Shown: positions 42,742 through 51,626, counted from the stretch's first letter. The stretch: DNA of 64,000 nt from Hydrogenophaga borbori (GCF_003417535.1 NZ_QVLS01000011.1:62001-126000), one strand, 5' to 3'. A program made the numbers and translations. The notes: generated by a model not told the origin, from the letters alone.

Positions 42742-43875
42742 ATGGCCATGGCCATCCCGTTCAAGCACGTCACCGACGACGCCATGCTGGATCGCATCGC
42801 GCGGCAGGTGGCCGAATACCGCTGGCCCCGCACGCCCGCGGGCGCCAGCTGGCCGCAGGGCGCCGATCCGGCGACCATGCGGTACATCGTTCAACGCTGG
42901 CGCGACGGCTTCGACTGGCGCGCGCAAGAGGCCAGACTCAACGAGCGGCCTCAGTTCCAGGCGAGCGTGGCCGATCTGCGCCTGCACTTCGTGCACCAGC
43001 GGGCCGCGGCGAAGGCGGAACGCCTGCCGGTGTTGCTGATGCACGGTTGGCCGGGTTGCTACCTGGAGTACCTCGATGTCGCGGACCGGCTGGTGGCCGC
43101 CGGCCACGACGCGGTGGTCGTGTCCCTGCCCGGCGCGGGACATTCGGACGCGCCCGAGCAAGCCATGGGGCCGCGCGCCATGGCGGGCCTGATGCACCGC
43201 CTGATGACCGAGGTGCTGGGCTGCCCGCGCTACCTGGCGCACGGCGCCGACTGGGGCTCCCTCATCGCGGGCTGGCTGGGCTTCGAGCACCCGCAGGCGT
43301 GCGCGGGCGCGCACATGACCATGGTGAGCCCGCGCTTCGTCGCCGGCGCGGCGACCGCGCCACAGGAGCAGCAATGGCTGGCGGCCTTTCGCGAGCGCTT
43401 CGAGGACGATGGCGCCTACTTCCGCCTGCAGACCTCGCGCCCCCTCACCGCGGGCTATCTGCTCAACGACAACCCGGTCGGTCTGCTGGCCTGGATGCTG
43501 GAGAAGTTCGCCGCCTGGGGCGACCCGCTCGAGGCCGGCCAGCCGGCGGCGTTCCAAACGCCCGAGCGCGCCGACCGCTTGCTGCGCAACGTGATGCTCT
43601 ACCTGGTCACCGGCAGCGCGGCCACGTCCACCTGGATTTACCGAGGCCTGACCACCGAAGGCCCGCCCGGCTACCCCGGCGGTCAGCGCGTGGAGGTGCC
43701 GGTGGCGATCGCCGCCACGCGCGACCCCATGTTCCAGCTGCCGCCGCGCAGCCTGGTGGAAAAGGCCTACCGCGTCACCCGATGGACCGAGCTGGCGGGG
43801 GGAGGGCACTTTCCGGGCTATGAAGTCCCCGACGCGCTCGGCGAAGACATCCGCGCATTCGCCGCCGGCCTGTGA
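42742..43875 (+). CDS. Epoxide hydrolase, microsomal (EHN-domain) type
   Basis: 377 residues from the ATG preceded by GAGGAG. N-terminal EHN-like segment with ARQVAEYRWPRTPAG and QRWRDGFDWRAQEARLNERP, then an alpha/beta-hydrolase with HGWPG oxyanion motif near 105 and the Asp nucleophile in HGADWGS. A C-terminal His in GGHFPGYE completes the triad. It opens an epoxide to a diol. It is divergent from the glyoxalase-GST operon and shares the operator. Confidence 0.88.
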   Translation: MAMAIPFKHVTDDAMLDRIARQVAEYRWPRTPAGASWPQGADPATMRYIVQRWRDGFDWRAQEARLNERPQFQASVADLRLHFVHQRAAAKAERLPVLLMHGWPGCYLEYLDVADRLVAAGHDAVVVSLPGAGHSDAPEQAMGPRAMAGLMHRLMTEVLGCPRYLAHGADWGSLIAGWLGFEHPQACAGAHMTMVSPRFVAGAATAPQEQQWLAAFRERFEDDGAYFRLQTSRPLTAGYLLNDNPVGLLAWMLEKFAAWGDPLEAGQPAAFQTPERADRLLRNVMLYLVTGSAATSTWIYRGLTTEGPPGYPGGQRVEVPVAIAATRDPMFQLPPRSLVEKAYRVTRWTELAGGGHFPGYEVPDALGEDIRAFAAGL

Positions 43876-43943
43876 GCGCCCTGGGCGCCGCCGGGCCAGC
43901 TTGTACAGTACGTCTCTGTTGAATCCACGCTAGGGACTACTGA

Positions 43944-44501
43944 ATGGCAACGTCGGTGAAAAAGGCCGCCACGGACCAGAGCAAGAAGAAGCGCGAGGTG
44001 CTCAATCTTGCCCACTACGTCACCTATTTCTTCACGGTCCTTGCGAATAAGCTGTCGAGCGGCGCCTCGCGGCTGTACCTCAAGCGCTTCGGCATCGGAA
44101 TCATCGAGTGGCGGGTGATGGCCATGGTCGCGATCGAGCCCGACATCGCGCCGGCCCGCATCACGCAGATCATTGGTCTGGACAAGGCCTCGGTGAGCCG
44201 GGAATCGCGCCGGCTGGAAGAGAAGGGTTACCTGGCCGTGGCCGAAGACCCGAGCAACCAGCGCCGCAAGCTGCTGAGCCTCACGCCCCTGGGCTACGAA
44301 CTGCACGACCGCATCATCCAGGTGGCGCTGGAGCGCGAGCGCCGCCTGCTGTCGGACCTGAGCCCCGACGAGGTGGAAACCCTGGTGGATCTGCTGCAGC
44401 GCACCACCGCCAAGATCCCTCACGTCAACGAGTTCGACCCGGGCTCAACGGCGGCGGCCACCACCAAGCCGCGGCACCGCAAAAACACCATGATGCGCTG
44501 A
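43944..44501 (+). CDS. MarR-family transcriptional regulator
   Basis: 185 residues. Lys-rich N-terminus, then the winged HTH: IIEWRVMAMVAIEPDIAPAR, ITQIIGLDKASVSRESRRLE and the wing EDPSNQRRKLLSLTPLG. A Lys/Arg-rich tail ends the protein. It is the only non-LysR regulator in the module and follows the epoxide hydrolase. It is the best candidate to bind the two 32-bp operators, because MarR dimers bind TTGC-type dyads. That link is inference. Confidence 0.88.
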   Translation: MATSVKKAATDQSKKKREVLNLAHYVTYFFTVLANKLSSGASRLYLKRFGIGIIEWRVMAMVAIEPDIAPARITQIIGLDKASVSRESRRLEEKGYLAVAEDPSNQRRKLLSLTPLGYELHDRIIQVALERERRLLSDLSPDEVETLVDLLQRTTAKIPHVNEFDPGSTAAATTKPRHRKNTMMR

Positions 44502-44525
44502 GCCAGCCCCCCGTCGGCTCGGCCG

Positions 44526-44561
44526 AGGCCGGTCGCCTTTTTGGGCGATCGGCCTTTTTTT
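44526..44561 (+). terminator. Rho-independent terminator after the MarR gene
   Basis: A 12-bp stem (AGGCCGGTCGCC / GGCGATCGGCCT, one G-T pair) with a 6-nt loop, followed by seven T. It closes the 37.5-44.5 kb module and separates it from the TRAP operon that starts at 44710. Confidence 0.92.
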
Positions 44562-44607
44562 ACGCGTCTCCATTGAATGTGAGTGCCAGCTTCAGTCTTT
44601 GGTCTGA

Positions 44608-44625
44608 ATCTAGGGTTTTCCCGAT
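44608..44625. promoter_or_regulatory. Candidate regulatory motif upstream of the TRAP operon
   Basis: CTAGGGTTTTCCCGAT lies in the AT-richer 150-base leader of the TRAP operon, after the terminator. The TAGGRTTTTC core also occurs upstream of 4682 and near 28114. TATATAG at 44646-44652 may belong to the promoter -10 region. Confidence 0.3.
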
Positions 44626-44709
44626 CTTCTGCAGAGCTATGGTCCTATATAGTTCATCGCAGTTGGCGCAGATCAACGCACCCATCCACCACCAGATCCA
44701 GGAGACAAG

Positions 44710-45753
44710 ATGTCCAGCACATTCGCTCGAAGGGCGGCATTCGCCGCCCTCGCCACCGCCGGGGCGCTGGTCGGCGGCCTGTTCGCCACCGCGGCCTCGG
44801 CCCAGGAAATCACCATCAAGTACGCCAACGTCATGGCGCCGGCGCACGACACCAGCAAGGGGGTGGACAAATTCGCCGAACTGGTGGCGAAGAAGTCCAA
44901 CGGCCGGATCAAGGTGCAGCACTTCCCGGGCGGCCAGCTGGGCAGCGACAAGGAAACCTACGAGGCCGCGCAGCAGGGCCTGCTGCAGATCGCCGGCGGC
45001 TCGTACGCCAACCTCGTCACCATCACCCGCGCCTTCGAGGTGCTGCACCTGCCCTACATCTTCGACAGCCGCACCGAGGCGCACCGCGCGCTCGACTCGG
45101 CCAAGGTGCGCGAGGCCATCAACAAGGAGCTCGATCAGGTCGGCCTGCGCTGGCTGATGACCTTCGAATTCGGTTTCCGCGACATCAATACCACCAGCAA
45201 GAAGGTGCTGGAGCCCGGCGACCTGGGCGGCCTGAAGATCCGCGTCTCGCGCTCGCCGACGGAGGTGGGTGGCGTGAAGGCCTTCGGCGGCACGCCGGTC
45301 ACCGTCGACTGGCCCGAGGTCTACAACGCGCTGCGCTTCAAGGTGGTCGATGGCGAAGCCCAGCCCTTCGGCACCATGGTCAGCGCCAAGCACCACGAGA
45401 TCATCAAAGAGCACCTCGAGCTTGACTGGCAGTACTACGGCTTCGTGGGAATGATCAGCACCAAGCAGTGGAACGCCTATCCACAGTGGGCGCGCAAGGT
45501 CATCGAAGAGGCCGCGACCGAGGCGGAGCAATACCACCGCCGCATCTGGGCCGAGGAAGACGAGAAGGCGAAGGCGGCCTACCTCAAGGCGGGCGGCCAG
45601 ATCACCGTGCCCACGCCGTCCCAGCGGGCCCTGTGGGTGAAGGCGGGCCAAGGCATGTGGGGGTCGTCCGGCATCGACAAGGCACTGATCGACCTGGTCC
45701 GCGCGGAGGCCACCGCCACCGCGCCCGCCGCCGGCGCCACCGCCGCCAAGTGA
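44710..45753 (+). CDS. TRAP transporter solute-binding protein (DctP type)
   Basis: 347 residues. Signal peptide ends ASAQE. The mature protein begins ITIKYANVMAPAHDTSKG, with the family segments HFPGGQLGSDKETYEAAQQG, HLPYIFDS and GGLKIRVSRSPTEVGG (ligand-binding Arg). It is followed by the small and large permease genes, making a full TRAP transporter for a carboxylate, probably the acid used by the ALDH/Rieske genes downstream. An Ala/Thr-rich tail ends the protein. Confidence 0.92.
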   Translation: MSSTFARRAAFAALATAGALVGGLFATAASAQEITIKYANVMAPAHDTSKGVDKFAELVAKKSNGRIKVQHFPGGQLGSDKETYEAAQQGLLQIAGGSYANLVTITRAFEVLHLPYIFDSRTEAHRALDSAKVREAINKELDQVGLRWLMTFEFGFRDINTTSKKVLEPGDLGGLKIRVSRSPTEVGGVKAFGGTPVTVDWPEVYNALRFKVVDGEAQPFGTMVSAKHHEIIKEHLELDWQYYGFVGMISTKQWNAYPQWARKVIEEAATEAEQYHRRIWAEEDEKAKAAYLKAGGQITVPTPSQRALWVKAGQGMWGSSGIDKALIDLVRAEATATAPAAGATAAK

Positions 45754-45806
45754 AGCCCCGGCCCCGCCCGGCGTTCGGGCGGGGCGCCACCCTAGGGATG
45801 CACCCC

Positions 45807-46292
45807 ATGGAAAAGCTGCTCGATCGCGCCACCGCCGCGCTGGTGGCCCTGCTCGTCGCGACGATGGTCGCCGTCATCCTCGCCTCGGTGTTCACGCGCT
45901 ACGTGCTCAACGACCCGCTGAGTTGGGCCGAGCAGGTGGCGAAGTACCTGATGATCTGGGCCGCCTTTCTCGGCGCCAGCATCGGCATCAAGGAGGGCGC
46001 GCACATCGCGGTGACCGTGCTGGTCGATGTGCTGCCGCCTTCGCTGCAGCGCCTCTGCTCCTACCTGGGGTACGCGCTCACCGCGGCTTTCCTGTCGGTG
46101 GCGCTGTACCAGGGCGTGCTGTTCACGAACAAGGTGCGGCCGCACTCCGATCCACTGGTGTGGGAGATGAGCATGGCCTGGGCCTACGCCGCCATCCCGG
46201 CCGGCTGCCTGCTCATGCTGTTGCAGCTGGCCTTCGTGTTCTTCAAAGGCGATGGCGGCCAGAAGATGTCTTCCTCCGCCAGCATGACATGA
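45807..46292 (+). CDS. TRAP transporter small permease subunit (DctQ type)
   Basis: 161 residues from the ATG at 45807, chosen because AGGG lies 9 bases upstream; an ATG at 45798 is in frame. Four hydrophobic segments with VFTRYVLNDPLSWAEQVAKY, WAAFLGASIGIKEGAHIAV and a C-terminal AIPAGCLLMLLQLAF fit the DctQ pattern. It bridges the binding protein and the large permease. Confidence 0.88.
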   Translation: MEKLLDRATAALVALLVATMVAVILASVFTRYVLNDPLSWAEQVAKYLMIWAAFLGASIGIKEGAHIAVTVLVDVLPPSLQRLCSYLGYALTAAFLSVALYQGVLFTNKVRPHSDPLVWEMSMAWAYAAIPAGCLLMLLQLAFVFFKGDGGQKMSSSASMT

Positions 46293-46358
46293 GTCCGGCG
46301 CCTCCCCGCGGTCCGATGCCCTGCTTTCCCTTCATTCCTGTCTGACACGAGGTTGCTC

Positions 46359-47645
46359 ATGGGTGCCACCCTGATGCTGACGTTCCTGGGCGTGCTCGCC
46401 ATCGGCGTGCCCGTCGCCTTCGCCCTGGGCATCGCCGCCATGGTCATCTTCGCGGTGATCAATCCTTCGCTGCTGGCCCTGGTGCCGCAGCGCATCTTCA
46501 CGGGCATGGACCTGTTCGCGCTGGTGGCCGTGCCCTTCTTCATCCTGGCCGGCGAGCTCATGGGCGGCTCGGGCATCCTGGACCGCATCATGGCCTTCTC
46601 GCGCATGGTGGCCGGCGGCATCCGCGGCAGCGTGGCGCAGGTCACCATCCTGGTGAGCATGATCTTCGGCTGGATCAATGGCTCGGGCGTGGCAGGCGCC
46701 AGCGCCGTGGGCTCGATGATGATCCCCACGGCGACCAGGCAGTACGGCAACGCGGGCTTCGCCTGCGCGGTCACCGCCTGCGCCTCGACGGTGGGGCCCA
46801 TCATTCCGCCGTCCGTGCCGATGATCATCTACGCCTTGGTGGCGCAGAACGTCTCGGTGGGCGCGCTGTTCGCCGCCGGCGTGGTACCGGGCCTGCTGAT
46901 CGGCCTGGGGATGATGGCCATCGTGTACCTCATCGCGCGCCGCCGCAACTACCCGGCCGACGGTGGCCACTACACCCTGGGCCAGCGCTTCGTGATCTCG
47001 CGCCAGTTTCTGGTGGCCCTGTTGCTGCCGCTGATCATGGTGGGCGGCATCGTCTCCGGGGCCTTCACCCCGGTGGAGTCGGGCGCCATCGCCGTGCTCT
47101 ACGCGATGCTGGTGGGCTTCTTCGTCACGCGCACCCTGGACCTGAAGGGGCTCTATGCCGCGCTGCGCAAAACCGGGGTGATCTCCTCGGTGGTGTTCCT
47201 GATGATGGGCGTGGCCAACGTCGCCGCCTGGATCATGACCACCGAGCAGGTGCCGCAGGCCGCGGCCGAGGCCATCCGCGCGTTCACCGACAACCCGCTG
47301 GTCTTCCTGCTGCTGGTCAACCTCATCCTGCTGGTCGTCGGCTGCCTGTTCGACACCGTGGCCGCGATGGTGATGTTCGGCCCCATCCTGATCCCCATGG
47401 CCGAGGCCTTCGGCATCGACCCGCTGCACTTCGGGGTGATCGTCTGCATCAACCTGATCATCGGCATGGTCACGCCACCCGTGGGCATCTGCCTGTTCGT
47501 GGTGTCGGGCATCGCCAAGACGCCGATCGAGCGCGTGGTCAGGGAGAGCCTGCCCTTTCTCTTCTGGCTGCTGGCGGTGCTGGCCATCGTCACCTACCTG
47601 CCGCAGAGCTACCTGTGGCTGCCCCGGCTGATGGGCTACGCCTGA
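46359..47645 (+). CDS. TRAP transporter large permease subunit (DctM type)
   Basis: 428 residues from the ATG with GAGG 6 bases upstream. About a dozen hydrophobic segments. Typical DctM motifs are AVPFFILAGELMGGSGI, FGWINGSGVAGASAVGSMMI, ACASTVGPIIPPSVPMIIYA and TPPVGICLFVVSG near the C-terminus. It carries the Na+-coupled transport path. It may also serve the two orphan TRAP binding proteins in this window, though that is speculative. Confidence 0.93.
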   Translation: MGATLMLTFLGVLAIGVPVAFALGIAAMVIFAVINPSLLALVPQRIFTGMDLFALVAVPFFILAGELMGGSGILDRIMAFSRMVAGGIRGSVAQVTILVSMIFGWINGSGVAGASAVGSMMIPTATRQYGNAGFACAVTACASTVGPIIPPSVPMIIYALVAQNVSVGALFAAGVVPGLLIGLGMMAIVYLIARRRNYPADGGHYTLGQRFVISRQFLVALLLPLIMVGGIVSGAFTPVESGAIAVLYAMLVGFFVTRTLDLKGLYAALRKTGVISSVVFLMMGVANVAAWIMTTEQVPQAAAEAIRAFTDNPLVFLLLVNLILLVVGCLFDTVAAMVMFGPILIPMAEAFGIDPLHFGVIVCINLIIGMVTPPVGICLFVVSGIAKTPIERVVRESLPFLFWLLAVLAIVTYLPQSYLWLPRLMGYA

Positions 47646-47679
47646 GCGGCCGTCCTTCACGCCTTTGCCTCTATTCAAC

Positions 47680-49134
47680 ATGAACGACAACGCCTATCCC
47701 TCAAGCCTCGAGCTGCTGGTGGCCGGCCAATGGCGCGGCCTGGCGGGCCGCGACAGCCTGCCGGTGGTCAACCCCGCCACGCAGCAGGAAATCGGCCGCC
47801 TGCCGGTCGCCACCGACGCCGACATCGACGAAGCCCTGGCCGCCGCGCAAGCGGCGTTCGAATCCTGGTCGCGCACCAGCGCCTGGCAGCGCGCCGCGGT
47901 GCTGCACCAGGCCGCCAGGCTCATCGATGCGCGGCGCGATCGCATCGCCCATCTGCTGACACTCGAGAACGGCAAGCCGCTGGCCGACGCGCAGGGCGAG
48001 ATCGACCGCGTGCTGGAGGCGCTGCAGTACTGCGCCGAAGAGGCCAAGCGCGCCTACGGCCGCATACTGCCGCCGCGCGCGCCGCTGCTGGTGCAGTCCA
48101 CGGTCAAACGCGCCATCGGGCCGGTGGCCGCGCTGGTGCCCTGGAACTTCCCCGTCTTCCTGGCGGCGCGCAAGGTGGCGGCGGCGCTGGCGGCGGGCTG
48201 CACGGTGGTGCTCAAGCCCGCCGAAGAGACCCCGGCCGCCTGCGTCGAGCTCGTGCGCGCCTTCGTCGATGCCGGCGTGCCCCCGGGCGCGCTGAACCTG
48301 CTCTACGGCGTGCCGGCGCGCATTTCGCAGCGGCTGATCGCCTCGCCCGTGATCCGCAAGATCTCCTTCACCGGCTCGGTGCCGGTGGGCCGGCTGCTGG
48401 CCACGCAGGCCGCGCAGCACCTCAAGCCCTGCACCATGGAGCTGGGCGGGCACGCGCCGGTGATCGTGTTCGACGACGTGGACGTGGACAAGGCCGCGCG
48501 CGCCTGCGCGGCCTTCAAGTTCCGCAACGCCGGCCAGGTCTGCCTGTCGCCCAGCCGCTTCTATGTGCAGTCGGGCGTGCAGGAAGCCTTCACGCGCCGT
48601 CTCACCGAACTGGCCAAGGCCCTTCGCGTGGGCGACGGCCTGCTGCCCGACACGCAGATGGGGCCGCTGCAGAACGCGCGCCGCCTGGAGGCCGCCAGCC
48701 GCCTTGTCGAACAGGCGCACGGCGAGGGCGCGCGCGTCGAAACCGGCGGCGGCCGCCTGGGCCGCCAGGGCTTCTTCTTCGCGCCCACCGTGCTGAGCCA
48801 GGTGCCCGCCAGCGCACGCATCCTGGCCGAGGAGCCGTTCTGCCCGGTCGCGCCCATCGTGGGCTTCGACACCTTCGACGAGGCCATCGCCCAGGCCAAC
48901 GCCACCGAGTTCGGGCTGGCGGCCTACGCCTTCACCCAGCGCCTGGACCGCGCCGCCGAATTCACCGAGCGCATCGAGGCCGGCTGGATCGGGGTCAACA
49001 GCTTCACGCCCTCGCTGTCGGACGCGCCCATCGGCGGCATGAAGGACAGCGGCCTCGGTTACGAGGGCGGCCCCGAGGGCCTGGACGCCTACATGCACAT
49101 CCGCTTCATCAGCCAGGCCAACGCGCTGGCCTGA
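47680..49134 (+). CDS. NAD(P)-dependent aldehyde dehydrogenase, succinate-semialdehyde-type
   Basis: 484 residues from the ATG at 47680. VPWNFPVFLAARKVAAALAA, the cofactor motif FTGSVPVGR, Glu254 in MELGGHAP and Cys288 in GQVCLSP are all in place. Overall it resembles GabD/glycolaldehyde-type enzymes that act on short aldehydes with an acid or hydroxyl group. It lies between the TRAP and Rieske genes and probably oxidises an aldehyde formed in that pathway. Confidence 0.9.
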   Translation: MNDNAYPSSLELLVAGQWRGLAGRDSLPVVNPATQQEIGRLPVATDADIDEALAAAQAAFESWSRTSAWQRAAVLHQAARLIDARRDRIAHLLTLENGKPLADAQGEIDRVLEALQYCAEEAKRAYGRILPPRAPLLVQSTVKRAIGPVAALVPWNFPVFLAARKVAAALAAGCTVVLKPAEETPAACVELVRAFVDAGVPPGALNLLYGVPARISQRLIASPVIRKISFTGSVPVGRLLATQAAQHLKPCTMELGGHAPVIVFDDVDVDKAARACAAFKFRNAGQVCLSPSRFYVQSGVQEAFTRRLTELAKALRVGDGLLPDTQMGPLQNARRLEAASRLVEQAHGEGARVETGGGRLGRQGFFFAPTVLSQVPASARILAEEPFCPVAPIVGFDTFDEAIAQANATEFGLAAYAFTQRLDRAAEFTERIEAGWIGVNSFTPSLSDAPIGGMKDSGLGYEGGPEGLDAYMHIRFISQANALA

Positions 49135-49162
49135 TCGATCGACTTATTCAGGAGAACATCCC

Positions 49163-50584
49163 ATGACCCACCAAGCCAAGGCCCAACCCCTGCGATTCAC
49201 GGGTTACCAGCAACGCAACAAGCCCGGTCCCGACCTGGAGCTCACCAGCACCGAACCCGGCACGCCCATGGGCGAGTACATGCGCCGCTACTGGCAGCCG
49301 GTGTGCCTGTCCGAGGAACTGAAGGACGTGCCCAAGGCCATTCGCATCATGAGCGAGGACCTGGTGGTGTTTCGCGACAAGAGCGGCGACATCGGCGTCA
49401 TGCACCGGCACTGCTCGCACCGCGGTGCCTCGCTCGAGTACGGGATCATCGCCGAGCACGGCATCCGCTGCTGCTACCACGGCTGGCACTACGGCATCGA
49501 CGGCCGCCTGCTCGACGCGCCCTGCGAGGCCGACCCCACGCGCCTGAAGGAGACCGTCTGTCAGGGGGCCTACCCCGCCTTCGAGCGCCACGGCCTGGTG
49601 TTCGCCTACATGGGCCCGCCGGAGTCGCAGCCGCCTTTCCCCGATTTCGACAGCTATGGCTTTCCCGCCGACACCAAGCTGGTGCCGTTCTCCAACGTCT
49701 ACCCCTGCAACTGGCTGCAGGTGTACGAGAACATCATGGACCACATGCACACCGCCGTGCTGCACAACAAGATGGTGGTGGATGGCGTGGACGCGGCGGT
49801 GGCCGACGGTGTTTCGCTCGAAGGCTTTGGCGACATGCCCGTCATGCAGTGGGAGCCCACCCGAACGGGCAACGGCTGCGTCTTCGTGGCCGGCCGGCGC
49901 CTGCCCGACGACAAGGTCTGGGTGCGCATCACCGAGATGGTCTTCCCCAACTACCTGCAGATCGGCTCCCTGCTGCCGACCGCCGCGCGCGAGCGCCACG
50001 GCACCTCGGGCTGCACGCGCTGGAACGTGCCGGTGGACGACGAGCACATGATCATCTTCGGCTACCGCCACTTCAACAGCACGGTGGACCCGGATGGGCT
50101 CGGCGTGGAAGCGGACTGTGGCGTCGACAAGATCGACTTCCTGGAAGGCCAGACCGGCAACCGCAGCTACGAAGAAGGCCAGCGCGCCCCGGGCGACTGG
50201 GAGGCCCTGGTGAGCCAGCGCCCGATCGCCGTCCACGCCCTGGAACACCCCGGCAGCTCCGACGTGGGCGTGTACCTGTGCCGCAAGCTGTTGCGCGAAG
50301 CCGTGCGCGGCAAGTCGTCGCCCGACCCCTTGTACGAGCGCCTGATCGCCGAGGGCCGCAGCCTGCCGTTGTACGCGCAGGACAGCGTGCTGCACGCCGC
50401 GGAACTGCCGCGCGCCGAGGACCGCAAGCTCGTGCTCTCGCTCGGCAAGCGCGTGCTCGACATCATGCGAGCGGCGGACGACCTGCCCACGCCCGCGCAG
50501 CGCGACGCCTTCGTGCGCGAGCAGCTCGACCGCATCGACGGTGGCCTGCAGGCGCTGGGCCAGGCCGAGACCCAGGCGGGCTGA
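49163..50584 (+). CDS. Rieske aromatic-ring oxygenase, phthalate-dioxygenase-like
   Basis: 473 residues, longer than VanA types. Rieske motifs CSHRGASLEYG and CCYHGWHYG; mononuclear iron site ENIMDHMHTAVLH. GEYMRRYWQPVCLSEELKD near residue 37 is typical of the phthalate 4,5-dioxygenase/Pht3 group. It would hydroxylate or O/N-dealkylate an aromatic acid. It is followed after 20 bases by its reductase. The ribosome site AGGAG precedes the ATG. Confidence 0.88.
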   Translation: MTHQAKAQPLRFTGYQQRNKPGPDLELTSTEPGTPMGEYMRRYWQPVCLSEELKDVPKAIRIMSEDLVVFRDKSGDIGVMHRHCSHRGASLEYGIIAEHGIRCCYHGWHYGIDGRLLDAPCEADPTRLKETVCQGAYPAFERHGLVFAYMGPPESQPPFPDFDSYGFPADTKLVPFSNVYPCNWLQVYENIMDHMHTAVLHNKMVVDGVDAAVADGVSLEGFGDMPVMQWEPTRTGNGCVFVAGRRLPDDKVWVRITEMVFPNYLQIGSLLPTAARERHGTSGCTRWNVPVDDEHMIIFGYRHFNSTVDPDGLGVEADCGVDKIDFLEGQTGNRSYEEGQRAPGDWEALVSQRPIAVHALEHPGSSDVGVYLCRKLLREAVRGKSSPDPLYERLIAEGRSLPLYAQDSVLHAAELPRAEDRKLVLSLGKRVLDIMRAADDLPTPAQRDAFVREQLDRIDGGLQALGQAETQAG

Positions 50585-50604
50585 TCCCGAGCAGGAGCCG
50601 TTCC

Positions 50605-51567
50605 GTGAAGCTGCGAGTCCGATCCATCACGCACGAGGCCGAGGGCATTCTGTCCTTCGACCTGGTCGACCCGGCCGGCGCGCCGCTGCCGGCCTTCGAG
50701 GCCGGCGCGCACCTGGACGTGCGGGTGCCCGGCACCAGCATGTCGCGGCGCTATTCGCTGTGTGGCCCCACCGGGGACACGCGGCGCTGGCGCATCGCCG
50801 TGCTGCGGGTGGCCCACAGCCGCGGCGGCTCGCGCGCCATGCACGAGCGCGTGCGCCCCGGCGATCTGCTGGAGGTGTCCGGGCCGCACAACTTCTTTCC
50901 GCTGCAGGAACAGGCCGAACGCAGCCTGCTGCTGGCGGGTGGCATCGGTGTCACGCCGCTGCTGGCCATGCTGCACCGTCTGCGCGCGCTGGGCCGGCCG
51001 GTGGTGCTGCACTACTGCGCGCAGAGCCCCGAGCGCACGGCGTTTCGGGAACTGCTCGAGCCCCTGGTGGGCGAAGGCCTGGTCCACTTCCACCACGACA
51101 ACGGCGACCCGCGGACCGGGCTCGACATCGAGGCCCTGCTGCGGCAGGCACCCGATGGCACGCACCTCTACTACTGCGGGCCGGGCGGCTTCATGCAGGC
51201 GGTGCAGCGGGCCAGCGCCCACTGGCCCGAGGGCAGCGTGCACTGTGAGTACTTCGGCGCCGTGCCCGCGGCGCCCGCTCCGTCGGCGGCGCCGGGAGCA
51301 GGGGATGGCGACGGCGTGCCGGTGCGGCTGCTGCGCTCCGATCGGACCCTGCGGGTGCGGCCGGCGCAAACGCTGCTGCAGGCCTTGCGCGAGGCCGGCG
51401 TTGATTGCCCCAGCTCCTGCGAAGCCGGTGTCTGCGGCACCTGCCAGGTGGCCTACCGCGACGGCACCCCCGAGCACAACGACCTCATCCTGAGCGAAGA
51501 GGAACGCGCGTCGCAGGTGCTGGTGTGCTGCGCCCGCGCCCGTGAACCCTTCAGCCTGGACATCTGA
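50605..51567 (+). CDS. Oxygenase reductase, phthalate-dioxygenase-reductase-like
   Basis: 320 residues from a GTG start, supported by AGGAG 7 bases upstream. Flavin domain RRYSLCGPTG, NAD domain LLLAGGIGVTPLLAMLHRL and YYCGPGGFM, and the C-terminal ferredoxin cluster CEAGVCGTC. It delivers electrons from NADH to the oxygenase just upstream. A proline/alanine-rich linker (near 225-240) separates the NAD and ferredoxin domains. Confidence 0.92.
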   Translation: MKLRVRSITHEAEGILSFDLVDPAGAPLPAFEAGAHLDVRVPGTSMSRRYSLCGPTGDTRRWRIAVLRVAHSRGGSRAMHERVRPGDLLEVSGPHNFFPLQEQAERSLLLAGGIGVTPLLAMLHRLRALGRPVVLHYCAQSPERTAFRELLEPLVGEGLVHFHHDNGDPRTGLDIEALLRQAPDGTHLYYCGPGGFMQAVQRASAHWPEGSVHCEYFGAVPAAPAPSAAPGAGDGDGVPVRLLRSDRTLRVRPAQTLLQALREAGVDCPSSCEAGVCGTCQVAYRDGTPEHNDLILSEEERASQVLVCCARAREPFSLDI

Positions 51568-51609
51568 GCACCGGCATGATCCGCACGGCTTTTCACACAC
51601 GATCCGCAT

Positions 51610-51626
51610 CCGGGCCAGGGGCCCGG
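51610..51626 (+). other. GC-rich stem-loop before the GntR gene
   Basis: CCGGGCC / GGCCCGG with a 3-base loop, no T-tract. It lies between the reductase stop and the regulator start. It might weakly terminate the upstream operon, or be part of the regulator's leader. GATCCGCA occurs twice just upstream, at 51578 and 51601. Confidence 0.3.

Noticed and set aside
44662-44677. GTTG-N8-CAAC before the TRAP PQM operon as a third copy of the MarR operator
   Set aside because: The spacing differs by two bases from the GTTGM-N4-KCAAC dyads and there is no tandem partner.
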